Assembly: GCA_026225945.1 (NCBI GenBank)
Contig: JAMJFZ010000597.1
Span: forward strand, 6,714,001 to 6,778,000
DNA from: Cricetomys ansorgei
Taxonomy: Eukaryota > Chordata > Mammalia > Rodentia > Nesomyidae
Length of the DNA: 64,000 nt
Direction: 5' to 3'
Of the stretch, positions 1 to 12,215 are shown piece by piece (positions within the stretch are counted from its first letter, which is position 1; each line of letters begins with the position of its first letter). The notes under the pieces are model-generated. The model was given only the letters and a program-made list of their open reading frames with translations. It searched no databases and was not told where the DNA came from. A program made the translations under genes and the position numbers.

Positions 1-1255
1 CTTCTTCCAGAAGTCCATGGAAGGAAGGGGAGGGGGTGTAGACGGCTCCCACGGCCGGTGCTTGGTAGTTTGCTTCCACAGAACTCCAATTTATTTGTCT
101 TTCTAGATGAGTTAAAAAAATTTTTTTTTCCTAGAACTTTCAGTCCAGATAGGAATTGTGTGTTCTTGGTCATCTAATCTCCCCTATCATTATGTAAATC
201 ACCTTTTCTTTGGACTCTGAGAGATAAACACGGTGACTGGTTTGTTTGCTTGCTTAAAAACACTTGTGAGAACCCTCGGGAGCTGGGATGAATTTGCAGC
301 AGAGAACAGAGCTAAAAGAGTGTGGGATCCAAAACAGTTTTAAATGTTAAATGCAGATCTATTTTCAGTATCCTGCTGGAAGGGAAAAAGGAGCCCAAGG
401 CTAGAGATGATAGAAGCGACGACTTCTGCTTCAAAGGGGGAAGGAGTTTTACCGTGGTGGGAAAAAAAAAATCCTTCCACCAAGCGCTACCCCTCCCTTC
501 CCACCTCTGAGTCCTGTTTTTGGCATCTTGGGTCACTCTGCCATTTGAGACATCTGATATTTAAGTGGCGCTAGCGGCTGAGCTCAGCTGGCAGTGTTGA
601 AAAAATGATTGAGGTGAGCATGCTGTACTGTCTGTTCTCGGTGCGTTCTGGAGGGAAGGATGGCGCACTGGAGTGACAGGGCACTTTTAGCACTGCCCCT
701 GTCTGGCCAGTTATGAGCAGTATGTTCATTTCACCCCCTCGTTCAGAGGCAAAGAAGGAGTTTGTGCAAGGAGATACAATGCTGGGAACTTCACTGTGGA
801 GCTGGGGGTTGCATGGTGCCTCATCTTCTCCCTTGGGTGCCAGAAAATGAACGGCAATGTCATCTGCTTATTCCTTGATGTGTCCCAGGACCAGCAACTG
901 AGTTGGTATCTTTACAGGACCATTACCCGATAAATATCTGTTTATTTATTCAATGGGCGAATTGAGCTTTGTGAAAACCCCAGATATCCCTCCCTGCCTT
1001 GCCAGAGGACACTCGCAGGAGCTTGCTTGCTCTTGGGTGTACTTGGCAGGAGTCTAGGTTGCCATTTCCTTTGGACATCTGTGTTTTTTGTATTCTCCAT
1101 ATTGGCTGGAGATCAGTACCGTTTACTGATGAGTTACCTGTCCAGCTGCCGTTCATCTTTATGTTGTCATTCATTGGCTACTAAGCATAGCTTAGCAGTG
1201 ACTGAGCCACATCGACTAAAAGGAAACTTACTGCACACTTCTTTGGGCATAACGA

Positions 1256-1330
1256 CACATTCATTATTTAGTCAACAGATGTCTGGAGGGCTATTTGCCA
1301 AGCACCAGGCTAGACCCAGGGGCAGAACAG
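1256..1330 (-). repeat. L2-like LINE 3'-end fragment
   Basis: The stretch reads like the reverse of the L2/MIR tail: attcattattt-type start, then a 'gccaagcaccaggctagacccaggg' type segment corresponding to the familiar 'tgccaggcactg' block. It is short and diverged. Confidence 0.4.
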
Positions 1331-1386
1331 ATTTGCTTTTGTGACCCAGGGGCTTGTAGCTTTATTTCCTTTAAGAGCATTCCATG

Positions 1387-1490
1387 GGATGGGGAGATGG
1401 CTCATTTGAAAAGTGTATGATGAGCAGGCATGAGGCCTGAGTTCAGATACCAGCACCTGATCTAGGATTTAGACTCACAGAGAAGGGTAG
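1387..1490 (+). repeat. SINE B2/B3-type fragment
   Basis: The left end has the tRNA-like B2 head (ggggagatggctca) followed by a diverged 'cctgagttcagatnccagcacc' block. The rest is too diverged to follow. Confidence 0.5.
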
Positions 1491-1704
1491 AGCTTGTCCG
1501 TCCTTCCAGGTGGATGCATAAGAATACGGATACTTCAAAGGACAGGTGGGAATGCCGAGGTTGCATTCATAGATAGGCTAGTTTAGGATGGAAGGTTCTG
1601 AGTGGGAATTGAACTTTGAGAGATTATTCAAGGCCTGGCTGTGTTTAGTCCATGTTGTGATGAGGAAACAGGGAAGTCAGAGTTTACCTAGTGACCTATT
1701 TTGA

Positions 1705-2038
1705 TCCAGCTATCAACTCGATACAGAATAGAGTCATTTGACGGGAGAATCTCAGTTGATGGATTGCCCAGCTGAGTTGGGCTTATGGCTATGTTTGTGA
1801 GAGATTGTCTGTGTTGATGACTGATGTTGAGGGCACCATCCCTTGGCCTAAGAAAGTTGAAGAGTGATCCAGTAGGTACATTCATGGTTTCTGCCTGCAG
1901 GCTCCTGCCCTGATTTCCTGCCCTGATTCTTTCAGTGACAGATTCTCAATGGGAAGTATAAGATGAAATAAACCCTTTCCTTCCCAAGTTGATTTTGGTC
2001 AGATGGGTTAATCATAGTAACAGAATGAAACTAGAACA
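1705..2038 (+). repeat. Rodent medium-reiteration repeat, copy 1
   Basis: The 3' half has the typical 'aataaaccctttccttcccaag' block, then 'ttttggtcag' and an end like 'acagaatgaaactagaacac'. The 5' half matches the family's 'caactngacacaactagaatcatttga' start only loosely. The next copy starts two bases further on in the same orientation. I do not know the exact family name with certainty (RMER1-like is a guess). Confidence 0.6.
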
Positions 2039-2040
2039 CC

Positions 2041-2398
2041 TAGTGTGATGGCTAATACTGTTGGTCAACTTGAAAGGATCTAATCTCCTAGGAGACAGGC
2101 ACACTTGTGAGGTCTTATCTGGATTAGGTTAGCCTCTGGTTATGTGTGTGAAGGTTTATGTTGATTAGGTTAATTGAGGAAGGAATCCCACTCACAGAGG
2201 GTGATACCATTCTATGGGTTGGAGTTCCAAAGTGAATAAGAAGGAGAAAGGAAGCTGAGCATAAGTATTCATCTCTCTCTGCTGACTGTGGGTGCCATGT
2301 AACCAGCTGCTTCTCAGGCTCCCTGTCATGATGGACTGCCCTGGAATTATGAGCCCAGATAACCCCTTTCTCCTTTAAATTGCTTTTGTCAGTGTATG
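2041..2398 (+). repeat. Rodent medium-reiteration repeat, copy 2 (tandem to copy 1)
   Basis: It begins with 'gtgatggctaatactgttgg', continues through 'gattaggttaattgag', 'gtattcatctctctctgct' and 'tcatgatggactgccctgga', and ends at 'ttgcttttgtcagtg'. This is the same class as copy 1 and as the antisense copies at 19381 and 26610. Confidence 0.65.
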
Positions 2399-2427
2399 TA
2401 AAAATTCAGCATCACCGTCATTCTCGT

Positions 2428-2596
2428 TATTGTGTTTGTGTTTGGGTGCACATGCCAGTGTGTGGGTGGAGAGGAGGACTACTTTGTGGAGTCAGATCTC
2501 TACCTTTAAGTGGATCTCAGGATTGAACTCAGGATATCAGGCTTTTGTCACTGGGCAGCAAGTGCTCTTTCCCATGGAGCCATGTCACTGGCCCCT
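2428..2596 (-). repeat. SINE B3/B2-type
   Basis: On the - strand this has the SINE head as 'tggagccatgtcactggcccc' at the right end, plus the 'ggattgaactcaggatatcaggc' block and a GT-rich tail at the left. Confidence 0.65.
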
Positions 2597-3385
2597 TGTG
2601 AGTTTATTTATTTATTTTTATCACAACAACAGGAAAAGTAAAGAGACACCTATCAAAGTAGTAGAGACTGGCAGGCAATGGAGAGCTCATGAAATTATTT
2701 TGTTATGACTTGATAATACTCCCTAAAGCATGAGCCCTGGGTGAATGTTGCTGTTAGATTGCAGCATAAGGGGTTAAGTTCAGAAGAAGTCGAGGTGGAG
2801 GGAGCTGGATGGGCAGATGGAGAGGGGTGCCAGAAGTCCAGGTTAATTGACAGTTGTGTTGGTTGGCATGACTGTTATCAGTTGCTCTTTAGAGTTCTGG
2901 AGCATGCAAACATCTGCCAGTGTAAATGGATTTTAAGTGTGTGAATCTACGCTGTACTGTGACCATGTACCTCATGCATTCTTCAGAGGCAAAGTACCAA
3001 GTGGGAAGACAAATGTTAAAAATCAAATTCTGTGAGGAGCATTGGATTGGGAATTGAATAACCTGCATGCTAGGCCGCTTCCCCTACTTACCACCGTCCC
3101 TTAACCTAATCACTGATGTTTTAGACTGAGCCCGGTTCCTTGTCTGTTGAGCTGGTAAAATAATTCTTATTCAACCGTTCACAGCGTGGGTGGGTCTGAT
3201 GCTTGAGAGAGATAATGGAAGAGTGCAGGATTTGATGCTGTAAAGGTTCATTTTTACCAGTGAGTGCGTTCTGGCCTTTACAGGTGCTGCAGTTAAGCTG
3301 GGCCACCTCCAGGGCTTGCTGGAGGATGTGGCGCTGTCCACTACATGAGTGCTGACTCCTACTACTTTGTTGGCTAGGAACATTT

Positions 3386-3607
3386 TGGTTGTTTTGTTTT
3401 TGTTTTTGTTTTGAGACAGGATCTCATGTGCCCAAGATGGCTTAGAATTTTCTGTTGTAGCTGAGGATAACCCTGAACTTCTGCAGCTCCAGAGGGCCGA
3501 GGTTGCAGGCATGTGCCACCACCCTGTTTATGCAGTGCTGAGAATTGATCCAAGGACCTTGTGCATGCTGAGCAAGCATTCTGTCAACTGACCTACATCT
3601 CCAGTCC
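3386..3607 (-). repeat. SINE B4-type (B1 plus ID fusion)
   Basis: The left part is a reversed B1 (ttttgagacaggatctcatg, then 'ggcatgtgccaccaccctg'). The right part is a reversed ID/tRNA-Ala-like unit (gagcaagcattctgtcaact, then 'acatctccagtcc'). The order and orientation fit the composite B4 family. The T-rich end marks the reversed A tail. Confidence 0.7.
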
Positions 3608-4639
3608 TGGGGCCATGCTTTAAAGACAGTTACTCATTTTGTACCCGGAGATGGAGAGCCTCATACTCAGGTGTGAATGGAAAAGTTAGCCACAGATAGT
3701 CATGTGAATGTCTTCTCTGGGAATAATGAGCAGCTCCAAACTAGAAAGACAAGTGTCAGATTTTAGCCAACTGGCTGGCCAGGCATTCTTGGATGGTTTG
3801 CCTATCCCCAGGCATTAGGCAGAGATCCAGAAAAACCTCCATTAGCCTGGGATTAATAAACAAGCCAGCACACTGTCCAGGTAATATAGCCAGTTGCAAA
3901 GCCTGTAGCAGAACCTTGCTTGGAGATCTGCCAACTCTTAACTTCCTCAGCATTGTATATGTCTTTGTATGTATTAATACCTTCGGCTGTTGAAATATGC
4001 CAAGTGCTGACTTGTCTTCCACTTACTCTTTATGATAGTCCTGTGGGGTGGGTGGCATAGGTCTCGTTTTCTTGTTAGGGTGTCTGAAACTCAAGGGGTG
4101 CTTCAGATGTTATGTGCTGTGTGGAAAAACTAGATTTAAATCCCATTCTCACCCAAGAGCCTGCATTTTTAAAAAACAGCTGCAATCTGTCTTATGTCTT
4201 GAAATGCAGAATGCTTCCTGTCTCAGTCTGGGGGCTTCTTACAGCACAACATGGCCCGGGAACTCTTTTTTGTGGTTGATAGATGTATCACCATGCAGCA
4301 GCCCCAGCTCACTGCAGCTCTCTTTTCTTCACAGCCCATAACTGATGTCCCGCCGGCTGCTCAGTGGCTGGCGAGCAAATGGATGCCAGTGATGAACGCA
4401 GCCGAGAGACTGACTCTTGCCAGCTGTGCCAGCTAGTCCCTATGGAGCAGTTGGACAAGAGAAAGTTCTCTAGGTCTCTCAGAGTGACTGGGCAGCTTCT
4501 AGTCTGCTAGGGTTTGGGTGGCGGTCACCAGAACTTTCTCTTACAAGCCTTTTTCCAACAATACCACCTAACATTCTCAACCAATTTGCTAAGCAGTTTT
4601 TTATAGGCGGTGCCTTGTTTGGCTTCTGTCATGACCCTG

Positions 4640-4765
4640 GGACACAGGTGTTAGGAATCTGCACGTGTGGACTGGGGATTATTCTGGAGAGTATGAGTCA
4701 CTGTCCGGAGCCCCACGGCTGGTCAGTGGCAGAACCAGGCTTCCAAGCTGCTTTTCTGACTTTAG
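4640..4765 (-). repeat. MIR fragment
   Basis: The 'ggctggtcagtggcagaacc' and 'aggcttccaa' blocks match the MIR core read on the - strand. It is old and diverged. Confidence 0.5.
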
Positions 4766-6129
4766 CTTTCACTCTACCCAGACTTCCCCTTCCCCTTATT
4801 TGCTAAAGCTGTTCTTAAATGTTCTGTGTACTGTATTTAGAAGCCCACAGGACCTGCAGGAATGATTAACTTGATGTGCTTTGTGCTATGTGCTGTTACT
4901 GAACCAGTAAATAAAAGATCATATGACTGCTTCTTGTCTTGCATTCAGCTATATGTACCTCCCCCAGATGATATACAGTATACATATGTCCTTTGCAACA
5001 GATCCCTGGGCTAGCAGCCTATCTTAAAAAAAATACCAAGGCTTTTATAGCTGACAAAACATGAACTTTATATAATTTCTTTAAAAAGTTGACCATTGAG
5101 TTCTTGGTCAGGAACACAGCTCCTGTGATAACAGTTTCCATGGAGACATTAGCCTTGGCCCTTGGTTCAGCTTGCAGTGCCTTTGCTGGGAATGGAGAGA
5201 GCTGCTTTAGGAGACAGAGGATTGGCTCTAGGCCTCACCTCTCTCAAGGTTCCCTACTGTTTCTGTAAAATGCTGATTTCCCTTTTTGGGTTCTCTCAGT
5301 ATTCCTCTGAGCCTTTGAGGTCCTAGTGATGTCCTTTATTCAAAAGTTTTCCAGGAGATAACAAGAATGAACACTTTCATACACAGGTTGGGACACCCTT
5401 TTGAAGTGTTTAATAGCCATCGAGGGGCTTTACTGGGGGTGTGTAGATCTGGTCTCCTTCAAGCTCTTGAGCTAGTTCCTCTGTTAAGGAGACCCACAGA
5501 CCCCATACTCCCATAATAGCTGAGCCCAGGCGAAGGGTGACTTCTTATATACCAGTCCAGAGTGAAAAGTGTCTAGGCCTGGTGTTGTCAACAAGTGACT
5601 TCCACTTGGTGGTTGAAGGTAAAAACCTCATTTTACCTTCTTCCATGGAAAGAACCAGGGAGGGAGGAGTCATACTACTTTATGGAGAAGACCTAAAATC
5701 AATTATTCTTTTCCTACAGTGGTCAGATCTTAGTCCTATGGACATATATAGCTGCAAAGGAGGCTGGAAAATATCTTTGATTGGGAGGCCGTGTGCCCAG
5801 CAAGGTCAATGGTGGTGAGGATTTGGAACTCTGGGGAAGATGGTAGACAGGCATTGTGGTGGCAATGGTGGTTGGTTGGTAGAGTCTGGAGCTGCTGTGG
5901 AAAAGAGCTGGGATGGTGCTCAGATCAGGGACCAGAAGCTAGGCAGCCACTGAAACCAGGGCAAGTACAGCCATCTAGAGGTCAGGGCCGTTCACTGCTC
6001 ACAAACTCAGCAGCCAGTTTGTACCCAGACATCAGAAAGGACTCTTTATAACCCCAGAAGACTTAAGTTGTCAGCAGGAGGGAGTACATTCACCAATGTG
6101 ATTGACATGGTAGAAAGAGCCCTTGCTGA

Positions 6130-6365
6130 GGAGTCAGAGTGTTTGAAACTGGCCTTTCACCTATGACCTGAGTGGAACATTCCAGTAAAATGTTTTATCA
6201 TCTATAAAAGAGGAGTCATTGTGATGACCTTTCCTGCCGGAGTAGTCTCAGGCTAATGGATGGAGACCAGTTAGCACCTGCAGCTCCATGGGAGTGGGTG
6301 GAGCGTCTGTCTGTTCACTAGTGTATCCTGGTACTTCGTCCGGTGCCTGGCATGGGCTTATTGCT
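6130..6365 (+). repeat. MIR
   Basis: The order of blocks ('gaggagtcagagtgtttgaa', 'atctataaaagaggagtcat', then 'ggtgcctggcatgggcttat') fits a + strand MIR with its 3' end. Confidence 0.6.
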
Positions 6366-6774
6366 GAATGGACCATGACTATTACAAGAGGTGAAAAAAG
6401 ACATATGCAGTCTTCTCTTCACAAAGAAGTATTCTGAGACTCTTTGCTGGTCAAGCACTTGAACTCGTGTATAAAATCCAGCAGCCATCCACTATGAAGG
6501 CAGACGGATGGCACAAGACACTTCTGCCTGTTCCACTGTGTGGGTGACAGGATTTATATAATTATGTAATTGAAGATAGACTCCACAATTGTGAACCAGT
6601 CTTTAAAATGACTTGGCCAAGCTGCTAGATCTTTCTAAGGCCACCCAGACTTGATTTCGTGCTTCAAAATAATCAGATGCAGTTATAAAATTCCCTTAAT
6701 TTGAAAACATGGCTTATTCAGAACTGTTGGTTTGAAGAGAAGATCTAGACAAGGAAATTTAAAAAATGAGCTTA

Positions 6775-6958
6775 GTATTTTTAAAAGGTTTATTTATGTA
6801 TTTTATGTGTATGAGTGCTCTGTCTTCATGCATGCCAGAAGAGGGAACAGGTCCCATTATAGGTGGTTGTGATCCACTATGTTGGTGCTGGGAATTGAAC
6901 TCAGGACCTCTGGGAGAGCAGCCAGTGCTCTGACCACTCACCTATCTCTCTAGCCCTA
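6775..6958 (-). repeat. SINE B3-type
   Basis: Reversed SINE: poly-T-like left end, 'catgccagaagagggaacag', 'ggtgctgggaattgaactca', and right end 'ctatctctctagccc'. Confidence 0.75.
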
Positions 6959-7644
6959 GCTTAATGTTTTTATGCGACAATATGCGATGAGAACGCCTAT
7001 CCTAGAAGTAGTGGTGATTTTTTTTTTCTGTTGGTAAAGAAATTGGAATTCATCAGATTAATTCATTTTGATGCCTTTTTTCAAACTTTATTCTATTATT
7101 CATTTTATTATTTATTTGTTCACCAAGGGTGAACATCTTTCTTAGATGTGTGGAATGATTGTAGATGGACTTTATAGCACGTGCTCATGTCTTTTACATT
7201 TTCATTAATAAAGGAGGAAAGGGCACCAGAATATCGCAGTCTCTCACCTCGTGGGATTAGAGGGGATTTTTATTCCCATTCTTACTGTGTGGTTTCCTTG
7301 GTTAGACAATGCCTGAATCACTTTTGTAATCATAAAAGGGCAGGGAAAATTAACCCTATAAATAAATAAGTTTATACTCACAAGCCAAACTAAGATTTGT
7401 TTGTTTGTTTTGGTACCTGTCTTGAGCTGTATACTCTCAAGTGCTCCCAGATTGATCCAGACTCCTTTGACTGAAGCAATAAAAAATGTTATAGGCACAG
7501 GTGTCCCTCCTGCTCATTAGCTGAGAAGTGGGGCCTCTGATGTATTAGGGAGGACATCCAGTAACACTCCTGTGATTTGGCCAGGCTTTATTGCAGATGA
7601 TTTAAAGAAATGAGTTCTGCACAGTCCCTGTGCCCTGGCAACTC

Positions 7645-7690
<46 letters not shown>

Positions 7691-7734
7691 ATCAATCATC
7701 TACCTATCATCTATTGATAGTCTATTGATTCTAC

Positions 7735-7785
<51 letters not shown>

Positions 7786-7906
7786 CCTACCTACCTACCT
7801 ACCTACCTATCCATCCATCCATCCATCCATCTATCTACCTACCTATCTATCTATCTATCTATCCATCCACCTATCTATCTATCTATGTATCTGTCTATCG
7901 TCTATC
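7645..7906 (+). repeat. Compound tetranucleotide microsatellite (ATCT/ACCT/ATCC)n
   Basis: A long run of CTAT units switches to CTAC, then CATC, and back to CTAT, with a short interruption at about 7690-7735. The frame-long translation YLSIYLSI is an artefact of the repeat. A short B1-like piece (gagacagggtctcattatg) follows at its right end. Confidence 0.95.
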
Positions 7907-9925
7907 TTGAGACAGGGTCTCATTATGTTCTACAACTCTTTCTTCTGTACCACAGCACCCTGACCCCTGAATTGGGGGCCAGGTGCTCCTGGCTCTCCCA
8001 GGTCCCTTCTATACCTGATGTCTCTATTCATGCTCAGCTTTGATTTCCTGGTAGTGGCTGCGGCCTTCACCCCCTACAGTTCCCTCCCCTCTATGTCACT
8101 GCTCAGGTGTGTGGCCTGAGCAGAGCTGGGAGAGGGGAGACGTATAGGCAGCCACAGACCTCCAAGAGGGCATCGGACTGCCCATCCTTCTGGGAGTTGG
8201 CCTGTACCTGGCACAGCAGGCTCGTGGCTCTTGAAGGTGTCTGACTGGTGTCTGAAGCCAGACAGTTTTCAAGCTGTCATTCATCTATTGAGATCCTGTA
8301 GTGTGGCAGTCTCTGTTCCAGGTGGTGGCTGAGGAACAAGGATGAGCCACTGATCTAGCCTTGGCTGAGAGGAGTTTTTGAGAGAGAGAGGAAAGCTAAG
8401 TAGGCGCTCACTGAAGAAGATAATTACAGGATATGAGACTGGCCCCAGAGGAGGTAAAATTGTCTGTTAATAGTGGCACCAGAGGGCCGGAGTTTGGTTG
8501 GGAACCCAGGATTCTTAATTCCAGGCCTGGCTCCTCCCATCTCCCCTGGACTTGTTGGTGTAGAGGAATGAGATCAAGAGATCTCCTTGGAGGATTAAGT
8601 TACTTCAGCAGACTGAGCCAGGCCAGGACCTGTAGGTGGAGCACCATAGGTTGAAGGCACTGTCTTGGCCATTTCAGGTGACTATCTCTGAGCTGCCTCA
8701 GGTAAGTAGCCAGCTTTTCTGAAGCCCGTTAAGTCAGTCTTGATGTAAGAGCCCAGATTAATGCAGACAGCAGCTCTGTCTGAGGCAGACTTGTATTTTC
8801 TCTCCCGTTATTTTCAGCATCTAATGAGGTTCAGCTAGGATACTGGCTGGTACCTTCAGGGGACTATTTGTAATGAACTCCTCTGTCCTTCCTCATTATC
8901 CCCAGTCCCTCTCCCTGTAGCTCAGATTCAGGCCTTCAAACAGACTGAGAATATATTACCTTTATTGCTTCTGAAATTCTGGTCACCAGTGCTCAAGATC
9001 TTTGGACATCACTGTATACAGAGCTTTAGGTGACCCAGAAAAGCTTAATGGCAGACCAAGGTTAGTGATTGCCCAGAACATCTTCATGAAGTCTTCTAGA
9101 CATTCCTGTCAGATCTTGGGGCATGTCCCTTTGTCCTACTCTTTGGATTTGCTTTTCTTAGAAAGCCCTTGGACCCTTTATGGAGATACAACAGTCTTCC
9201 CTCCAGCAGACTCAATGGTGGTTCTTTATTGGCCAAAGAGTTAAAAAATGAAAAAAAAAAAAAAAGCCTTTGAAAGCTGTCTCATTCCTCTTTGATGCCG
9301 CGAGGAAAAATTTAAGTTACTCATCTCCAGGATCTGAGGAATCGCTTGACTATCTGAGCTTCCTCTCCCCCTTCCACCCACCTACTGTGACTTCTAAGTA
9401 GAAGTCACCCATGCAGGGATGGTTTAATCCCGTTCTGGGCTGGAAGTCTCTGCTACTGAACACAATTGATTTTCCTGGTGGGGAGGAGCTTGTTGCCATT
9501 CCTATTTCTCTATCTGTGTCTTCCAGTAAAATGCATTGGTACTCACTGTGTATGTAGAAAAGAGGCCCACAGGAGACCTAGAGGGAGGAACGATCCACTG
9601 ATAAATGGACTTTTCCTCCTTAAATGTTCACTAGCCCAGATTTGCTACATTTTGTTTCAGCTTTACTTTCATTGTTCCATCTAGTTCTCAGGATGACTTT
9701 GGGGGTCAGCTGTATTCAGCAGGAAGGGGTCCATTTGCTGCCTCTTCAACTTGTAGACTTGGCATGGAAGTCTTTTGCTTTCTGCTTCCTGCTTCCTGCC
9801 TCCAGCCTCCTGCCTGGGGCCCTGGGGTCCAACTTGGTCACTGTAAGGATATTGCCAAGGGTTTTGGGAACACAGGTGTTGCTTAGCTTCTGGGTATCAT
9901 TGTTCCTATTTGGAATGGGCCACTC

Positions 9926-9973
9926 ATGTGTGTGCGTGTGCGTGTGCGTGTGCGTGTGTGTGTGTGTGTGTGT
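9926..9973 (+). repeat. (GT)n with GTGTGC units
   Basis: Alternating purine-pyrimidine run. The left half is made of TGTGCG hexamers and the right half is pure GT. It forms the tail of the reversed SINE next to it. Confidence 0.95.
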
Positions 9974-10125
9974 AGGTCCCTGTGGAAGCTAGAAGTGGGG
10001 GTCAGATCTCCTGGACCTGAAGTTATAGGGAGTTTTGAGCTCCTTACATGGATGCTAGGGGCTGAACTTGGGTCCTCTGGAAGAGCAGTCATCACTTTTA
10101 CCTGCTGAGCCATCTTTCTGGCCCT
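9974..10125 (-). repeat. SINE B3-type
   Basis: It has 'ggggctgaacttgggtcctc', 'tggaagagcagtcatcactt' and 'tgctgagccatctttctggc' in the order expected for a reversed B2/B3 element. Confidence 0.8.
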
Positions 10126-10189
10126 CAAAACAAGAGTGGAACAAGGGGATAGGCTCAGGCACCATGGCCTAGGAAACTATGCCACTGTT

Positions 10190-10285
10190 CCCAGATAAAG
10201 AGAAGGAAGCTCAGGAACAGTCTGACTACTTGCCCAAATCCACTTGCTGAGGCAGGGCAGAGCTGCCAGGATTGGAGAGCAGGTA
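10190..10285 (-). repeat. MIR fragment
   Basis: The reversed MIR core is visible as 'ggaagctcaggaacagtctg', 'acttgcccaaatccac' and 'gcagagctgccaggattgga'. Confidence 0.6.
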
Positions 10286-10629
10286 GAAGAGCATTCTAGG
10301 GCTATGAACAGCAGTATGGGACAGGAGCTTGGCAGCACCTGCTGCCCTTGGGGAGGGGCAGGCTCATGTTTAAGGGTATCTGGGACCTGGAGACAAGTAG
10401 CCACAGCAGCCAGTGAAGGCTGCTCTGTGTCTTTCCCACTATCATTGGACTGACATTGCCTTTCCAGCCCAGTGTTCTGAGATTTCCTCTCAACGTCCCT
10501 CTCATCTTCGTTAAGTTTGACTTCCAACATGGACCTGTCCTGCCCGGCTGGGAGAGCCTAGGTGGCAGGAAGTGTCCTGTCCCCTGAGGTTTCAACACTG
10601 CATCTTCCGTCTTCTCCCCATGCTCCTTA

Positions 10630-10790
10630 AAGATGGCTGCATACTATTCTATCTAGGGAATGTCTTTCATGAGCTGGGAGCTTGTAACTGAGTGGGTTTT
10701 CGATTGCTTCTAATTTTTGCTCTTTCAGCTAATGCTGCATCAAGCCATCTTTGTGTATTACAGAATCATTTCATTAAGTCGGCATTTATC
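10630..10790 (+). repeat. Ancient L1-type LINE relic
   Basis: It carries 'gatggctgcatactattcta', a 'tgggttttcgattgcttcta' block and 'gctaatgctgcatcaagcca', which recall the 'ggctgcatagtattccat ... ggttgtttccag ... aatgctgcaatgaa' segment found in old L1 elements. Heavily diverged. Confidence 0.45.
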
Positions 10791-11153
10791 TAGCTAATGG
10801 CAATGGCCCAAGATTCAACAGAGAGTCGGATTTTCTTTTTTTTCAAAAAGAATGCTGTGAAAATGTATTTAAGATGTACTTCAGGTGCTGGAGACAGTCT
10901 TTATTATATTTTTCATGAATGAAGAGCCTGGGTAACTAATATGAACAGAGGTATAAGCAGAGGTGGTCATAATTTATTTGTTCCTATGTGGGGAGATGAA
11001 TCAATAAATCCTCTTAAGGAGCAATCAGCCTGTGAAAACCGAGGATGTTTGCCTCCCTACACCTGATGCTTTGATTAAAATAATCATGCAATAAAACGTG
11101 GATTCCCATAAGGGCTCTTTAAGAAATGCCCCAAGACAAGGAAGTAAATCGAG

Positions 11154-11248
11154 AATTTTTTTTTTTTTAAACAGGGTGTTGGCTTGTGATCTTGCTGCAT
11201 CAGCATCCCCAGTATTGGTACTCCAGGTGTGCACCACCATGCCCAGAT
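11154..11248 (-). repeat. SINE B1 fragment
   Basis: Poly-T left end, then 'acagggtgttggcttgtgat' and 'caggtgtgcaccaccatgcc', a reversed B1 missing its middle. Confidence 0.6.
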
Positions 11249-11477
11249 GTGAATAGCATTTCAGAGGGAAAGAAAGATACTGAGTGAACAGGGGTGGGAG
11301 GTACTGCACATGGTGGAAAGCCTTTGACTTTGACTTCTGTTGGCCATCAGGAAGTGACTAGAGTGAAACCAACAAGCAGATACCTATGACTCGGTCCCTG
11401 GTACTGGGTTGAGCCTGAGGTCAGCATTGCCTTTTGGGGTGCTGGGGGAGATTCCTCCATTTGCTACCTTGCTGGTT

Positions 11478-11545
11478 TTGTTTGTTTCAGTACTGGGTTT
11501 GGAACCCAGGGCCTTGAACATGCCACATCCTCAAGCCCCTTGCTC
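11478..11545 (-). repeat. ID-like SINE fragment
   Basis: The reversed tRNA-like unit is recognisable from 'agtactgggtttggaaccca' and 'gggccttgaacatgcc', followed by 'ctcaagcccc'. Confidence 0.5.
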
Positions 11546-11984
11546 TTGTTTCTGTTATTTCTGCCTCTGGCTGTTTTATGTGGACCTTGGCTCTAGGCTT
11601 TATGTTTCATTTTAATCCAGCAAATGTTTACTGAGTCTACATACCGTGAAGGGTTGCAGGAGTAAACACTTTGGGAGAAAGATCCTGGAACCCCTTGTTT
11701 CTGGGAAGCTTGTGACTTGGGGAACAAAACAGGTTTAAAGCTAATACTATTCAAGGAGATTAAAAGCTGCGCCCATCCTCTCAGGAATGGGACAGATTCT
11801 GTCTCTCGAGCAGAGATTTGTGGAGGTGGCTGATTTTTGTCAACACCTTGAAGGGTGGATTGAAGTTCAAGGTGGACGCTTCCAGCAGATGTAAAAGACC
11901 CAGGTAGAGAAGGAGGTATAAGACATGTGTTGAGGTTCTGCTGAAATATTGGGCGTGTGTCCAGTGTTTACAGCTAGCACTTTT

Positions 11985-12215
11985 TGGGTGTAGTTAGTTT
12001 TATGCATGACTCTAAAGCTTACTCCTCTAAAGCTTTATATGAACTGGCTCATTTAACCCACACAGGGTCTCAGATGAGCCATGTCTGCATCCCGTTTTAC
12101 AGAAGAGGAAGTTAAGACTTGTGGCATTGAGTTAACTACCCAGGATCACACAGCTGGATCAGAGGAGACGCAGCCCATACACCTCAAGGCTCTGTGTTGC
12201 TAACCACTAAGCAGC
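11985..12215 (-). repeat. MIR, long copy
   Basis: A clear reversed MIR: 'ctcatttaacccacacaggg', 'cagaagaggaagttaagact', 'gatcacacagctggatcaga' and 'aaggctctgtgttgctaacc' appear in order. One of the best preserved MIRs in the window. Confidence 0.8.

Noticed and set aside
1..320. Possible promoter or first exon at the left edge
   Set aside because: No CpG cluster, initiator context or donor that stands out; more likely intron.
7725..7910. Frame reading YLSIYLSI...
   Set aside because: Translation of a tetranucleotide microsatellite.
8679..8702. 24-nt segment between 'ggccatttcag' and 'gtaagtag'
   Set aside because: The splice signals look good but the segment is tiny, the pyrimidine tract is short, and it is not needed for the exon count. 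It could be a microexon but I cannot support it.
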